Shown one piece after another: positions 18,312 through 26,974 of a stretch of DNA of 64,000 nt. The first letter of the stretch is position 1. Every line of letters starts with the position of its first letter. The position numbers were made by a program, and so were the translations under genes. This stretch comes from Burkholderia sp. GAS332 (GTDB lineage: Bacteria; Pseudomonadota; Gammaproteobacteria; Burkholderiales; Burkholderiaceae): assembly GCA_900142905.1 (NCBI GenBank), contig FSRV01000002.1:3596001-3660000 (forward strand), given 5' to 3'. The notes beneath the pieces were generated by a model that was not told the DNA's origin, did not search any database, and was given only the letters and a program-made list of their open reading frames with translations.

Positions 18312-21300
18312 TTAGTTGCCGAGGACGATGCCGATACCGGCGCGGACGATGGTGCTATTGCCGCCCGAGGTGGACACGCCAAGGTTGTAGTTGATCGTGC
18401 CCTTCTCGTTCCAGCGCGAGACGCCCAGGCCAACGGCCTGGTAGCCACGGTAGTTAGCCACACCAGCATTCAGCGTGGTACGACCCGGCAGGTACGGCGT
18501 GACGATGTTCAGAGCCGATGCCGAGGCAATACCTTTGGCAGCACTGCGGTCGACGTTGTTGATCGACTGCTGCATGCCGCCCATGGCGTTGTTCAACTGA
18601 CCGAGGTTGACTGCATCGGTTGCCTGCGTACCCGCTGCGACGTTGGTGATCTGACGCTCGTTGCCGGCGGAACCCACCGATACCGAGTTGTCACGATCCG
18701 TCGTCGAGTTCGAACCCAGCGCGACCGAGTTAGTGTTCGGAGCCGAAGCACCCTGGCCCAGTGCAACCGAATTGTCACCCGCCGTCACCGCGTCCTTGCC
18801 GATTGCAATCGCTGCCGTGCCCGATGCAATAGCACCGTTACCGATCGCGATCGCGTCCGTACCCGAGGACACTGCAGCCGTACCACCGGAGGCAGGGGTG
18901 TTGATGTTGATGTAGGTCGTGTCACCCGTACCGCCACCGGCAAGGTTGTTCACCTGGCTTTGGAGGCTAGAGAACTGCGAGTAGTTGACCGCGTCATTCG
19001 CATTCGAACCCGCCGCCACGTTCGTCAGCGTCACCGGGTCATGACCCGCACCGCCGAGCGTCACGGTGTTCTTGCTCGAGTCGTCATAGGCCACTGCGTT
19101 TGCCGTCCCACCGCTGCCGGCGTTCTGCGAAACATAGTCTTTCATCTGGCCAAAGTTGACTGCATCGGTCAAGTCCGAAGCGGGAGCTACATTCTTCAAC
19201 TGAACCAGCGCGGTGGAACCAAGACCGCCAAACGTGACCGTATTCTTGCTTGCGTTGTCGTAGGCAACAAACGCGTTGGTCACGTTACCCGACGTGTCGA
19301 CATTCAGACCAGCGTCCTTCAATTGCTTGAGGTTCACTGCGTCGTTGTCGGCCGTTGCCGCAGCCACGTTCGAAACTTCAACCGCGGTCGTTGCACCGTT
19401 GCCGCCAAGCGTCAGCTTGTCACGCTTCGACGAGTCATACACCACGCCAAGGGGCGAGCCAGTCGTGCCAAGCGAGTTCAACGCGTCCACGGCCGAACCA
19501 ACGTCGCTATAAGTGCTGCCGGCTACCGTGTAGGTCGGTTTCGTGATCGAGCCGCTCGTGGTCACGCTGGAACTACCGCCCAACGCCTTTGCCACACTGT
19601 CAGCCGAACCGTACAGTTGCGAACCGTTGATCGCGTCCTTGCTACTTGACGTGACCTGACCTACCGCCACGTTGGTCAACGTAACCGAACTCGAAGAACC
19701 GATGCCGCCGAACGTGACCTTGCCCTTCGACGTATCGTCATATGCGACGAATGCACCCGTCACATTGCCGCTGCTGTCGATGTTCGCGCCCATTGCCTTC
19801 AACTGCTTGACGTTCACTGCATCGTTGTTCGCCACGCCGTCAGCCACGTTCGCCACGGTTACCAGCCCGGTCGTGCCGGCACCGCCCAGCGTCACCTTAT
19901 TGTGCGCCGACGTGTCGTACTTCACGCCGTCGGCCGAACCAGTGCCAGCCTTTGCATCCACTGCTGCCAACGCTGCACCAACGTCGCTGTACGTGGTGCC
20001 ATCCAGCGCATACTCCGGCTTCGAGACCTTGCCGTTCGCATCCACCGTTGAGCCACCGCCAAGCGCTGCTGCTACGCTGTTTGCCGTGTCGTACAGTTGC
20101 CCGCCATTCACTGCGTCACTGCTGCTCGATGCGACGTTACCCGCCTTCACATTTGTCAGCGCCACCAGCGCCGCAGGATTCACACCGCCAAGCGTCAGCT
20201 TGTCGTGCGCCGACGTGTCATAGACCACCGCGTTAGGCGCACCACCGCCCGCAACAGTGTTGATCGCGTCACTCAACTGCTTGACGTTCACCGCGTCGGT
20301 GTTCTCTTTACCGGCTGCCACGTTGGTGATCTGGCGCTCCGCACCCTTTGCGCCAACCGACACCGTATTGGCACGATCCGCCATCGAGTTCGCGCCCAGC
20401 GCAACGGAATTGGCCACGCTTGCGGTCGCGCCCAAGCCGAGAGCAACCGAGTTCGCACCACCAGTAACATACGCTTCGCTACCGATTGCCACGCTGCCGG
20501 AGGTATCCGTCTGAGCGGCCGAGCCCATTGCCAGCGAATTGACGCCGCCTACCGAAGAGTTGTAGCCAACCGCAACGGAGTAGTCAGCGCCGTCTTCGGT
20601 CGTCGCGGCCGCACCAATCACAGTGGTGTAGGAACCCACCGCGTTTGCGCCCGCACCGATAGCCGTAGACTGATCGTGGAACGTGCTGGCACCCTTGCCG
20701 ATCGCCAACGAGCTGACACCAGCCGCTTTCGCGGTCGGCCCGATCGCCATGGCGTCCATTGACCCATCCGTGCCCGTTGTGGTCCCACCCGTCACGTTAG
20801 GACTCACTGCGATATAGCTCGTGACCGGCTGCGCGTCGCCAAGCAGCGAATTGGCGCCAAGCAGCATCGACTTAACGCCGCTTGATTGCTGCGCAAGCTG
20901 TTGCGTGACCGCGGTCTGCAACGCCTGAAGCTGGCCGAAGGTAGCCGCGTCAGTGGTCGATACGCCGTTGGCCACGTTCACGATCTTGCGTTCGCTACCC
21001 TTCTTACCGACAGAAATCACACCGGTCACATTCGCGACCGAGTTTGCACCCAGTGCAATCGAGTTGTCAGCCGACGCAAGCGAACCCGCACCAAAAGCCA
21101 GCGAGTTCAGCCCTGAAGCCTTTGCACCGCCGCCGATCGCCACAGCTTCACCGCCAGTTGCAGTCGCCGCACTCGCGGTAGACACTACGCTGATGTACTT
21201 CGTGGTGTTGGTAATCGTGGTGTTGATCGAGCTGACAACACCATCCATGCCGTTCAATGCCGAGCCGACATCGGAGTACGTTCCCATGCTGAGCTTGTAG

Positions 21301-24300
21301 CTGGGGTTGGTGACCGTACCGGTCGAACTCACGCTGGAATTACCGCCCAGTGCTGCCGCCACGCTGTTTGCCGTGTTGTACAGTTGCGCACCATTCACCG
21401 CGTCACTGCTGGTCGAGTTAACCACACCGTTGGCGAGGTTCGTCAACGTCACTGCAGGCGGCGTGCCTGTACCACTACCGCCCAGCGTCACCTTGAGGTG
21501 CGACGAAGAGTCGTACTGCACAGCATTAGCCGAGGCTGTGCTGGAGGCCGAGGTCACAGCCGCTTGCAACTGGCTCACGTTCACTGCGTCGGTACCCGCT
21601 GAACCGGCCGCAACGTTCGTCAAACGACGTTCCTTGCCAACCGAACCCAGTGACACTTCGCCTGCCGGCGTAGCGCCCAACAGCGTACCGCTTGATGCCA
21701 GGTATGCCGCGCTGGCCAGATTCGCGGTGGTGGTCGAGTTCGCACCCAGCGCCACCGAGTTGTTTGCCGTCGCCTTTGCGTTAGGGCCAATCGCCATCGC
21801 ATCGGTACCCGTAGCCGACGAATCCGCCAGTGTCGAATTGACGTGGAAATACATAACGCCCGCATTACCGTTGGTGATGTTGTTCACCGTGTTGGTAATG
21901 TTGATCACGTTACCCGTGATGTTCGCCACGTTCTGGTTCGTCGCGTAAAGCTGCGTGCCATTGACCGCATCCGTGCTCGTTGCCGACAGCGTACCCGCCG
22001 TGAGACCTGTAATCTTGGTCGAGCCGCTTGCGCCCTTCAGCGTGATCGTGTTCTTCGTCGTGTTGTCATACGCGACGAATGAGTTCGTGATGTTGCCACT
22101 GGAATCAACGTTCGCACCAAGCGCCTGAAGCTGTCCCACGTTGACCGCGTCTGTGGGTTGCGTACCCGCTGCCACGTCAGTGATCTGGCGCGAACCCACG
22201 TCAACTGTGTTGGCACGGCTGGCAACCGAGTTTGCACCCAGCGCTACCGAGTTGTTTGCCGTCGCCGTTGCGTTAGGGCCAATCGCCATGGCATTGGTAC
22301 CCGTAGCCGACGAATCGGCCAGCGTCGAATTGACGTGGAAATACTTGACGCCCGCATTACCGTTGGTGATGTTGTTCACCGTGTTGGTAATGTTGATCAC
22401 GTTACCCGTGATGTTCGCCACGTTCTGGTTCGTCGAGTACAGCTGCGTGCCATTGACCGCATCGGTGCTCGATGCCGACAGCGTACCCGCCGTGAGACCG
22501 CTGATCTTGGTCGAACCGCTTGCACCCTGCAGCGTGATCGTGTTCTTCGTCGTCTCGTCATACGCGACGAATGCATTCGTCACATTGCCACTGCTGTCGA
22601 CTTTCCCGCCCATTGCCTCCAACTGCTTCACGTTCACGGCGTCGTTTGGCGCGATGCCATTGGCTACGTTCGCCACCGTTACCTGCGTCGTCGAGCCAAC
22701 GCCGCCCAGCGTTACCTTGTCGTGCTTGGTCGTGTCATACGACACCCCATTGGCGGAGCCACCCGTCGCAACCGCCTCGAGGGCCGCGCCTACATCCGAG
22801 AAAGTTTGACCGCCCACTGTGAAGGTCGGCATCTTGATCGTGCCGTCGGCACGCACATCTGCCTCGCCGCCGATCATCTTCGTCACGCCCTTCAGCTGAT
22901 CGACGTTCACCGCGTCGGTGCCCTCCGTACCTGCCGCCATGTTGACAACTTGGCGTTGTGCCAAACTGCTGCCTACCGACACGGTTTTGGCGCGATTCGC
23001 GATGGCATTTGTGCCAAGCGCCACGGAGTTAAGAGCGGAGGCCGTAGCATTGGAGCCCAAGGCAACCGCGTTGGTGCCAGCACCGGTAACAAACGCCTCG
23101 TTACCGATCGAGATGCCGCCGGCGGTGTCGGTCTGGGCAGCCGAGCCCATTGCGAGCGCATTGGCACCGCCCACATTAGCGTTGTAACCGACCGCAACAG
23201 AATAGTTGGCAGCGGTACCGGTCGTGGCGGCTGCGCCGATCGCGGTGGTATAGGACGCAGCCGTATTAGCGCCCGCGCCGATAGCCGTAGACTGTTCATA
23301 GAAGGTGCTCGCACCCTTGCCGATCGCCAACGAGCTGGTACCGGCCGCACTCGCTGTCGGGCCGATCGCCATGGCGTCCTTCGAACCATCCGTATTTGTC
23401 ATGGTGCCGCCCGTCACGTCAGCGCTGACTGCGATGTAGTTCGTGACAGGCACCGTCGCTCCAAGCAGCATCGACTTAACGCCGCTCGATTGCTGTGAAA
23501 GCTGTGTGACTGTAGTCTGCAATGCAGTGAGCTGACCGAAGGTGGCCGCGTCGGTGGGCGCTACACCGTTAGCCACATTCATGATTCTGCGTTCGCTGCC
23601 CTTTTTGCCAACGGACACCGTGTTGTCAACGTTTGCGATCGAGTTTGCGCCGATCGCAATCGAGTTGTTAGCCGTGGTATTCGATCCCGCACCAAACGAC
23701 AACGAGTTCAGCCCCGAAGCTTTTGCTCCACCACCGATTGCTACAGATTCCCCGCCGGTCGCGGACGCTGCACTTGCGGTCGACGTTACACTGATGTACT
23801 TAGTGGTGTTGGTAACGTTGGTGTTGATCGCACCGATTTCGCCGTCCAAGCCGGCGAGCGCCTTACCGACGTCGCTGTATGTCCCGCTACTAAGTTGGTA
23901 GCTCGGATTCGTGACCGTGCCAGTGCCGGTCACGCTAGCGCCGCCGCCCAGCGCGGCGGCAACGCTGTTTGCCGTACCGTACAGTTGTGAGCCGTTGACT
24001 GCGTCGGTGCTAGTCGAAGTGATCTGGCCTGCTTTCACGTTGGTCAGCGCCACCGGCGTCGTTGAACCGTTGCCGCCGAGCGTCACTTTGTCGTGCAGCG
24101 ACGAGTCATAGATGACCGCATTAGGCGACCCACCACCCGCAACAGTATTGATCGCGTCATTCAACTGCTTGACGTTCACTGCGTCGGTATCCATCTTACC
24201 TTTGGCCACATTGATAATCTGACGCTCGGTACCTGCCGCACCCACCGATACTGCGTTCGCGCGGTCGGCCACTGAGTTCGAACCCAGCGCAACCGAGTTG

Positions 24301-25868
24301 ACTGCCGACGCGCTGGCTGCACCACCGATCGCCACCGCATCCGTACCAGTTGCTGACGAGTCGTCTAGTTTTGAATTGGTGTGGAAATACTTGATGCCAC
24401 CACCGTTTTCGATGAAGTTCACGGTGTTGACGACGTTTGACAGATCACGACCCATGATATTCACGCTGCCAGACAAGGTGACCAAGCCGCCTTGCGCGTT
24501 GCTCACGTTCTGGTTCGTCTGGTACAACTGACTACCATTCACCGCATCTGTACTCGAGACTGACGAGATATCGCCGGCCGCTACGTTCGTCAGCTTGACC
24601 GGCGACGAGCTACCCGCCCCACCGAGCGTCACGCTATTGCGATCTGACGTGTCGTACAACACAACGAGCGGCGAGCCCGCGATGCCATTGTTTACAATGT
24701 TGTTGACGGTGTTCGTGATGTTGGTCACGTTGCCAGCCACGTTCGCGAGATTACTTGCCACGTTGGCGACGTTCTGGTTCGTCTGGTAAAGCTGTGAACC
24801 GTTCACTGCATCCGTACTCCAAACCGACGAGATATCACCTGCGATCAGATGATCGATCTTCGTACCGTTCGTACCCTTGAGCGTGATCAAGCCCATTCCG
24901 GAGTCGTTGTAGAGCACGGCGTTAGGATTGCCGCCACCGCCACTGTCACCGCCACTGACGCTTTTAATAGCCGCGTTCAGCTGATCGACGTTGACCGCAT
25001 CGGTACCTGCGGCGCCCTGCGTCACGTTGGTAATCTGCCTGGTGTACTGCGTCATCCCATCTGCCGTCAGATAGCCAACCGACACGCTATCGTTACGGGC
25101 GGCAACCGAGTTAGCGCCGAGCGCTACCGAATTGGATACCAAGGCAGATGCGTGAGCACCGTAAGCACTGGAATTGCTTCCGGTTGCGAGCGCATACGGA
25201 CCAGAAGCAACTGAGTTGATACCCATTGCCTTTGCATCGGAAGAGGGGGCGTTCGAATCGGAATTTGCGCTGAAGTACCGTGTTCGCTGATACAGTTGCC
25301 CACCGTTAACCCCGTCCGTACTCGAAAGCGACACATCGCCCGGCCCGAGGTTCTTGATCTGATTGTTATACATCAACACGTTGTCCAGCATCGAAATGCC
25401 GTTCTTACCGTGAAGAACGAGATCACCTGACTTAGTACCGACGACAAACGCGGGCTGGGTTGCTGTATGAAAAGCGTCGCCAAAACTGACGAACAAGCCG
25501 AAACCGTCGACATTCGCAGGACCGCCCCCCGTCCCCGTACCGATCATACCTGCGACGGTACCCGGGATGGTACATCCTATGGTATTGATGCCGTACGCCA
25601 CACCGCTGGAGCACATTTCAACGCCCGCCTGCCCCGGCAGCGGATTGTTAGGACCAGGATTGACTGACATGGCGTCATCTTTGTACGCGAAGGCGCTCAT
25701 TGAGGCGCTCATAGCGAGACCTGTCGCAGCAACCGCGAGCGACCCTCCCACAACGCCGCGCGATTTTTTGCCGCCGCGCGCTTTCTTTCCTTTGGCCTTC
25801 GTCGTTTCCGCTACGGCCACATACGTGCCCGCGTCCGCGTTCCACACCGATTTGTATACCTTGTTCAT
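18312..25868 (-). CDS. Giant trimeric autotransporter adhesin (YadA/Hia type)
   Basis: Type Vc secreted surface adhesin of 2,518 residues. The N-terminus MNKVYKSVWNADAGTYVAVA is the extended signal-peptide motif of large autotransporters. A Lys/Arg-rich stretch and a hydrophobic core follow, with cleavage expected near SAFA (about residue 61). The passenger contains dozens of YadA head repeats (SVALGANS type), necks (ERQITNVAAG then TDAVNV-QL) and stalk insertions (SSTDAVNGSQLY, VTLGG). A further stalk lies close to the C-terminus. The last 90 residues form the membrane anchor, from NVDRSAAKGIASASAL through AVGLGVSRWNEKGTINYN to GIGIVLGN. Internal duplications are long: the blocks at about 22,890-23,830 and 20,275-21,235 correspond, and a near-identical 350-bp unit recurs at a 492-base offset. 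Binding specificity is unknown. Confidence 0.95.
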   Translation of the reverse strand: MNKVYKSVWNADAGTYVAVAETTKAKGKKARGGKKSRGVVGGSLAVAATGLAMSASMSAFAYKDDAMSVNPGPNNPLPGQAGVEMCSSGVAYGINTIGCTIPGTVAGMIGTGTGGGPANVDGFGLFVSFGDAFHTATQPAFVVGTKSGDLVLHGKNGISMLDNVLMYNNQIKNLGPGDVSLSSTDGVNGGQLYQRTRYFSANSDSNAPSSDAKAMGINSVASGPYALATGSNSSAYGAHASALVSNSVALGANSVAARNDSVSVGYLTADGMTQYTRQITNVTQGAAGTDAVNVDQLNAAIKSVSGGDSGGGGNPNAVLYNDSGMGLITLKGTNGTKIDHLIAGDISSVWSTDAVNGSQLYQTNQNVANVASNLANVAGNVTNITNTVNNIVNNGIAGSPLVVLYDTSDRNSVTLGGAGSSSPVKLTNVAAGDISSVSSTDAVNGSQLYQTNQNVSNAQGGLVTLSGSVNIMGRDLSNVVNTVNFIENGGGIKYFHTNSKLDDSSATGTDAVAIGGAASASAVNSVALGSNSVADRANAVSVGAAGTERQIINVAKGKMDTDAVNVKQLNDAINTVAGGGSPNAVIYDSSLHDKVTLGGNGSTTPVALTNVKAGQITSTSTDAVNGSQLYGTANSVAAALGGGASVTGTGTVTNPSYQLSSGTYSDVGKALAGLDGEIGAINTNVTNTTKYISVTSTASAASATGGESVAIGGGAKASGLNSLSFGAGSNTTANNSIAIGANSIANVDNTVSVGKKGSERRIMNVANGVAPTDAATFGQLTALQTTVTQLSQQSSGVKSMLLGATVPVTNYIAVSADVTGGTMTNTDGSKDAMAIGPTASAAGTSSLAIGKGASTFYEQSTAIGAGANTAASYTTAIGAAATTGTAANYSVAVGYNANVGGANALAMGSAAQTDTAGGISIGNEAFVTGAGTNAVALGSNATASALNSVALGTNAIANRAKTVSVGSSLAQRQVVNMAAGTEGTDAVNVDQLKGVTKMIGGEADVRADGTIKMPTFTVGGQTFSDVGAALEAVATGGSANGVSYDTTKHDKVTLGGVGSTTQVTVANVANGIAPNDAVNVKQLEAMGGKVDSSGNVTNAFVAYDETTKNTITLQGASGSTKISGLTAGTLSASSTDAVNGTQLYSTNQNVANITGNVINITNTVNNITNGNAGVKYFHVNSTLADSSATGTNAMAIGPNATATANNSVALGANSVASRANTVDVGSRQITDVAAGTQPTDAVNVGQLQALGANVDSSGNITNSFVAYDNTTKNTITLKGASGSTKITGLTAGTLSATSTDAVNGTQLYATNQNVANITGNVINITNTVNNITNGNAGVMYFHVNSTLADSSATGTDAMAIGPNAKATANNSVALGANSTTTANLASAAYLASSGTLLGATPAGEVSLGSVGKERRLTNVAAGSAGTDAVNVSQLQAAVTSASSTASANAVQYDSSSHLKVTLGGSGTGTPPAVTLTNLANGVVNSTSSDAVNGAQLYNTANSVAAALGGNSSVSSTGTVTNPSYKLSMGTYSDVGSALNGMDGVVSSINTTITNTTKYISVVSTASAATATGGEAVAIGGGAKASGLNSLAFGAGSLASADNSIALGANSVANVTGVISVGKKGSERKIVNVANGVSTTDAATFGQLQALQTAVTQQLAQQSSGVKSMLLGANSLLGDAQPVTSYIAVSPNVTGGTTTGTDGSMDAMAIGPTAKAAGVSSLAIGKGASTFHDQSTAIGAGANAVGSYTTVIGAAATTEDGADYSVAVGYNSSVGGVNSLAMGSAAQTDTSGSVAIGSEAYVTGGANSVALGLGATASVANSVALGANSMADRANTVSVGAKGAERQITNVAAGKENTDAVNVKQLSDAINTVAGGGAPNAVVYDTSAHDKLTLGGVNPAALVALTNVKAGNVASSSSDAVNGGQLYDTANSVAAALGGGSTVDANGKVSKPEYALDGTTYSDVGAALAAVDAKAGTGSADGVKYDTSAHNKVTLGGAGTTGLVTVANVADGVANNDAVNVKQLKAMGANIDSSGNVTGAFVAYDDTSKGKVTFGGIGSSSSVTLTNVAVGQVTSSSKDAINGSQLYGSADSVAKALGGSSSVTTSGSITKPTYTVAGSTYSDVGSAVDALNSLGTTGSPLGVVYDSSKRDKLTLGGNGATTAVEVSNVAAATADNDAVNLKQLKDAGLNVDTSGNVTNAFVAYDNASKNTVTFGGLGSTALVQLKNVAPASDLTDAVNFGQMKDYVSQNAGSGGTANAVAYDDSSKNTVTLGGAGHDPVTLTNVAAGSNANDAVNYSQFSSLQSQVNNLAGGGTGDTTYININTPASGGTAAVSSGTDAIAIGNGAIASGTAAIAIGKDAVTAGDNSVALGQGASAPNTNSVALGSNSTTDRDNSVSVGSAGNERQITNVAAGTQATDAVNLGQLNNAMGGMQQSINNVDRSAAKGIASASALNIVTPYLPGRTTLNAGVANYRGYQAVGLGVSRWNEKGTINYNLGVSTSGGNSTIVRAGIGIVLGN
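20275..21235 (-). repeat. Large internal duplication in the adhesin, C-terminal copy
   Basis: Encodes a block starting TKYISVVSTASAATATGG and ending near ENTDAVNVKQL. It corresponds segment by segment to the copy at about 22,890-23,830, sharing ISVGKKGSER, SSGVKSMLLGA, DAMAIGPTA, SSLAIGKGASTF and NYSVAVGY/DYSVAVGY. Edges are approximate. Confidence 0.75.
21744..22091 (-). repeat. Near-identical direct repeat in the adhesin, copy 2
   Basis: It matches 22,236-22,583 with few mismatches at an offset of exactly 492 bases (for example ACGTGG at 21,841 and 22,333). It encodes GTQLY-TNQNVANITGN, VINITNTVNNITNGNAG and YFHVNSTLADSSATGT. High nucleotide identity implies a recent duplication or ongoing gene conversion. 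Confidence 0.8.
22236..22583 (-). repeat. Near-identical direct repeat in the adhesin, copy 1
   Basis: Partner of 21,744-22,091. It encodes the same stalk/head unit with a few changes, for example NAMAIGPNATAT here and DAMAIGPNAKAT in the other copy. Confidence 0.8.
22890..23830 (-). repeat. Large internal duplication in the adhesin, N-terminal copy
   Basis: Encodes TKYISVTSTASAASATGG through EGTDAVNVDQL. It is colinear with the copy at about 20,275-21,235, about 2,590 bases away. Edges are approximate. Confidence 0.75.
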
Positions 25869-26667
25869 TACTCTTGCATTCCCTAAATAACGGGCGAGCC
25901 CCGCTTGCCGTTCGATTTGAGAAACCGTGAAACACGATCACCGCAAAAAACTGGCCGTGCACCTTAACGGCTCGACCCAAAGTTTTCACGCGTCGCAAAT
26001 CTAACTGGCGGACCTATCCCTAAAAATCAGGAAAAGCGAAAAACGCGTAGGAATTTTCCGAGTGATCGAGAGAGAAGTCACAGCAAGGCTGAACTACCGC
26101 GCCCAGCTGAAATCCTGGTCAATTCAATTGCAGTTGGAAATCCGCGCTATACGTTATCGCCGTGGTACCGTTACAACGGAAACGAATCGGCAAATAGGTG
26201 GCATTGGATTCCTACATTGGATTCCTAACTTCCCAACTAAATTAGAATGTTCTACCCCGGTCTGAGCGCCACAACTTCGACCACCGCTCGGCCACCGTTT
26301 CCGCCAGCGGCCTGCGTTGCGCGACATAGCCTGCAGATCGTTTTCGATGCGCACACACGGATCGCCAGATATCGCGCTCACGCGCGATGCCCCACCGACT
26401 AGCGCATCCGTACCACTCGCCTTTCCCCGCACATCAATGCTCACTCGCACGACGCACAGCACGGCCTACGGAATTGTGACGCGAAGGTTCAGAAATTTCC
26501 CATCCCTGGCGAACCAACCCATTCCTATACTTCGCTCCGGCACTGTTGCTCGTGCGTTTTGAGCAGTGAATTGTTTAATTTCTGTTTCTGTTCAAGACAA
26601 CAAAGCTTGCAAAGCCGTGTCTAGGCAACACTCAATCTTTTGTATTAATTATTTTGAAATAGAGATC
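25869..26667. other. Divergent 799-base region between the adhesin and the Tad locus
   Basis: It separates the minus-strand autotransporter from the plus-strand pilin gene and must carry promoters for both. It is less GC-rich than the rest, especially near the pilin. Seen in it are a 13-bp tandem duplication (26,202-26,227) and a TATACT hexamer (26,526-26,531) without a good -35 partner. Short frames cross it, but none has a convincing product. No operator could be assigned to either response regulator. Confidence 0.6.
26202..26227. repeat. Two tandem copies of a 13-bp unit
   Basis: CATTGGATTCCTA occurs at 26,202-26,214 and 26,215-26,227 without mismatch, in the region upstream of the pilin gene. 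It may be chance slippage or a paired regulator site. Confidence 0.65.
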
Positions 26668-26949
26668 ATGAAAATTTCTCAAATTCGCCGCAGGAACAAG
26701 CAACTCGGTCAAGGCATGACGGAGTACATCATCATCGTCGCCCTGATCGCCGTGTCGGCAATCGGCGTGTATTCGCTGTTCGGCCAGACCCTGCGTAACC
26801 AGACTGCCGGCCTCGCGGTGGAGATGTCCGGTCAGAACGCGTCAGGCAACATCACCACTGCGCAGGGCAACGCCAACACGGCGACAACCAACTCCAACAA
26901 GACCAAGAACATGGGTACGTATAACGACAGCAACAACGTCGGCAACTAA
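26668..26949 (+). CDS. Flp-type major pilin (Tad pilus)
   Basis: Structural subunit of a Flp/Tad type IVb pilus. It has 93 residues from MKISQIRRRNKQLGQ. The class IV-b processing site is clear: Gly14, then QGMTEY with the conserved Glu-Tyr at positions 5 and 6 of the mature protein, then the hydrophobic helix IIIVALIAVSAIGVYSLFG. The Asn/Thr/Gly-rich tail is longer than in minimal Flp pilins, which are about 50-75 residues. The longer frame to 26,566 is rejected because it would bury the leader. First gene of the plus-strand Tad run, 25 bases before the TadG-like gene. The prepilin peptidase that would cut it is not in this window. Confidence 0.9.
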   Translation: MKISQIRRRNKQLGQGMTEYIIIVALIAVSAIGVYSLFGQTLRNQTAGLAVEMSGQNASGNITTAQGNANTATTNSNKTKNMGTYNDSNNVGN

Positions 26950-26974
26950 TCTCCCTGGATTAACGATATCCATC

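Noticed and set aside
18216..23498. Long plus-strand open frames within the autotransporter (for example 18,216-19,649 and 22,158-23,498)
   Set aside because: They mirror the repeat structure of the adhesin and are Arg/Val/Cys-rich; they are complements of repeated head and stalk codons.
18312..25868. Repetitive DNA considered as a CRISPR-like or satellite array
   Set aside because: The repeats are in one long open frame and encode YadA-type head, neck and stalk units.
26062..26265. 67-codon open frame upstream of the pilin
   Set aside because: It crosses the tandem 13-mers and has no ribosome site or known motif; the region reads better as a promoter region.
26533..26560. Possible sigma54 promoter (GGCAC...TTGCT) before the pilin gene
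   Set aside because: The GG and GC elements are about 9 bases apart instead of the required 12.
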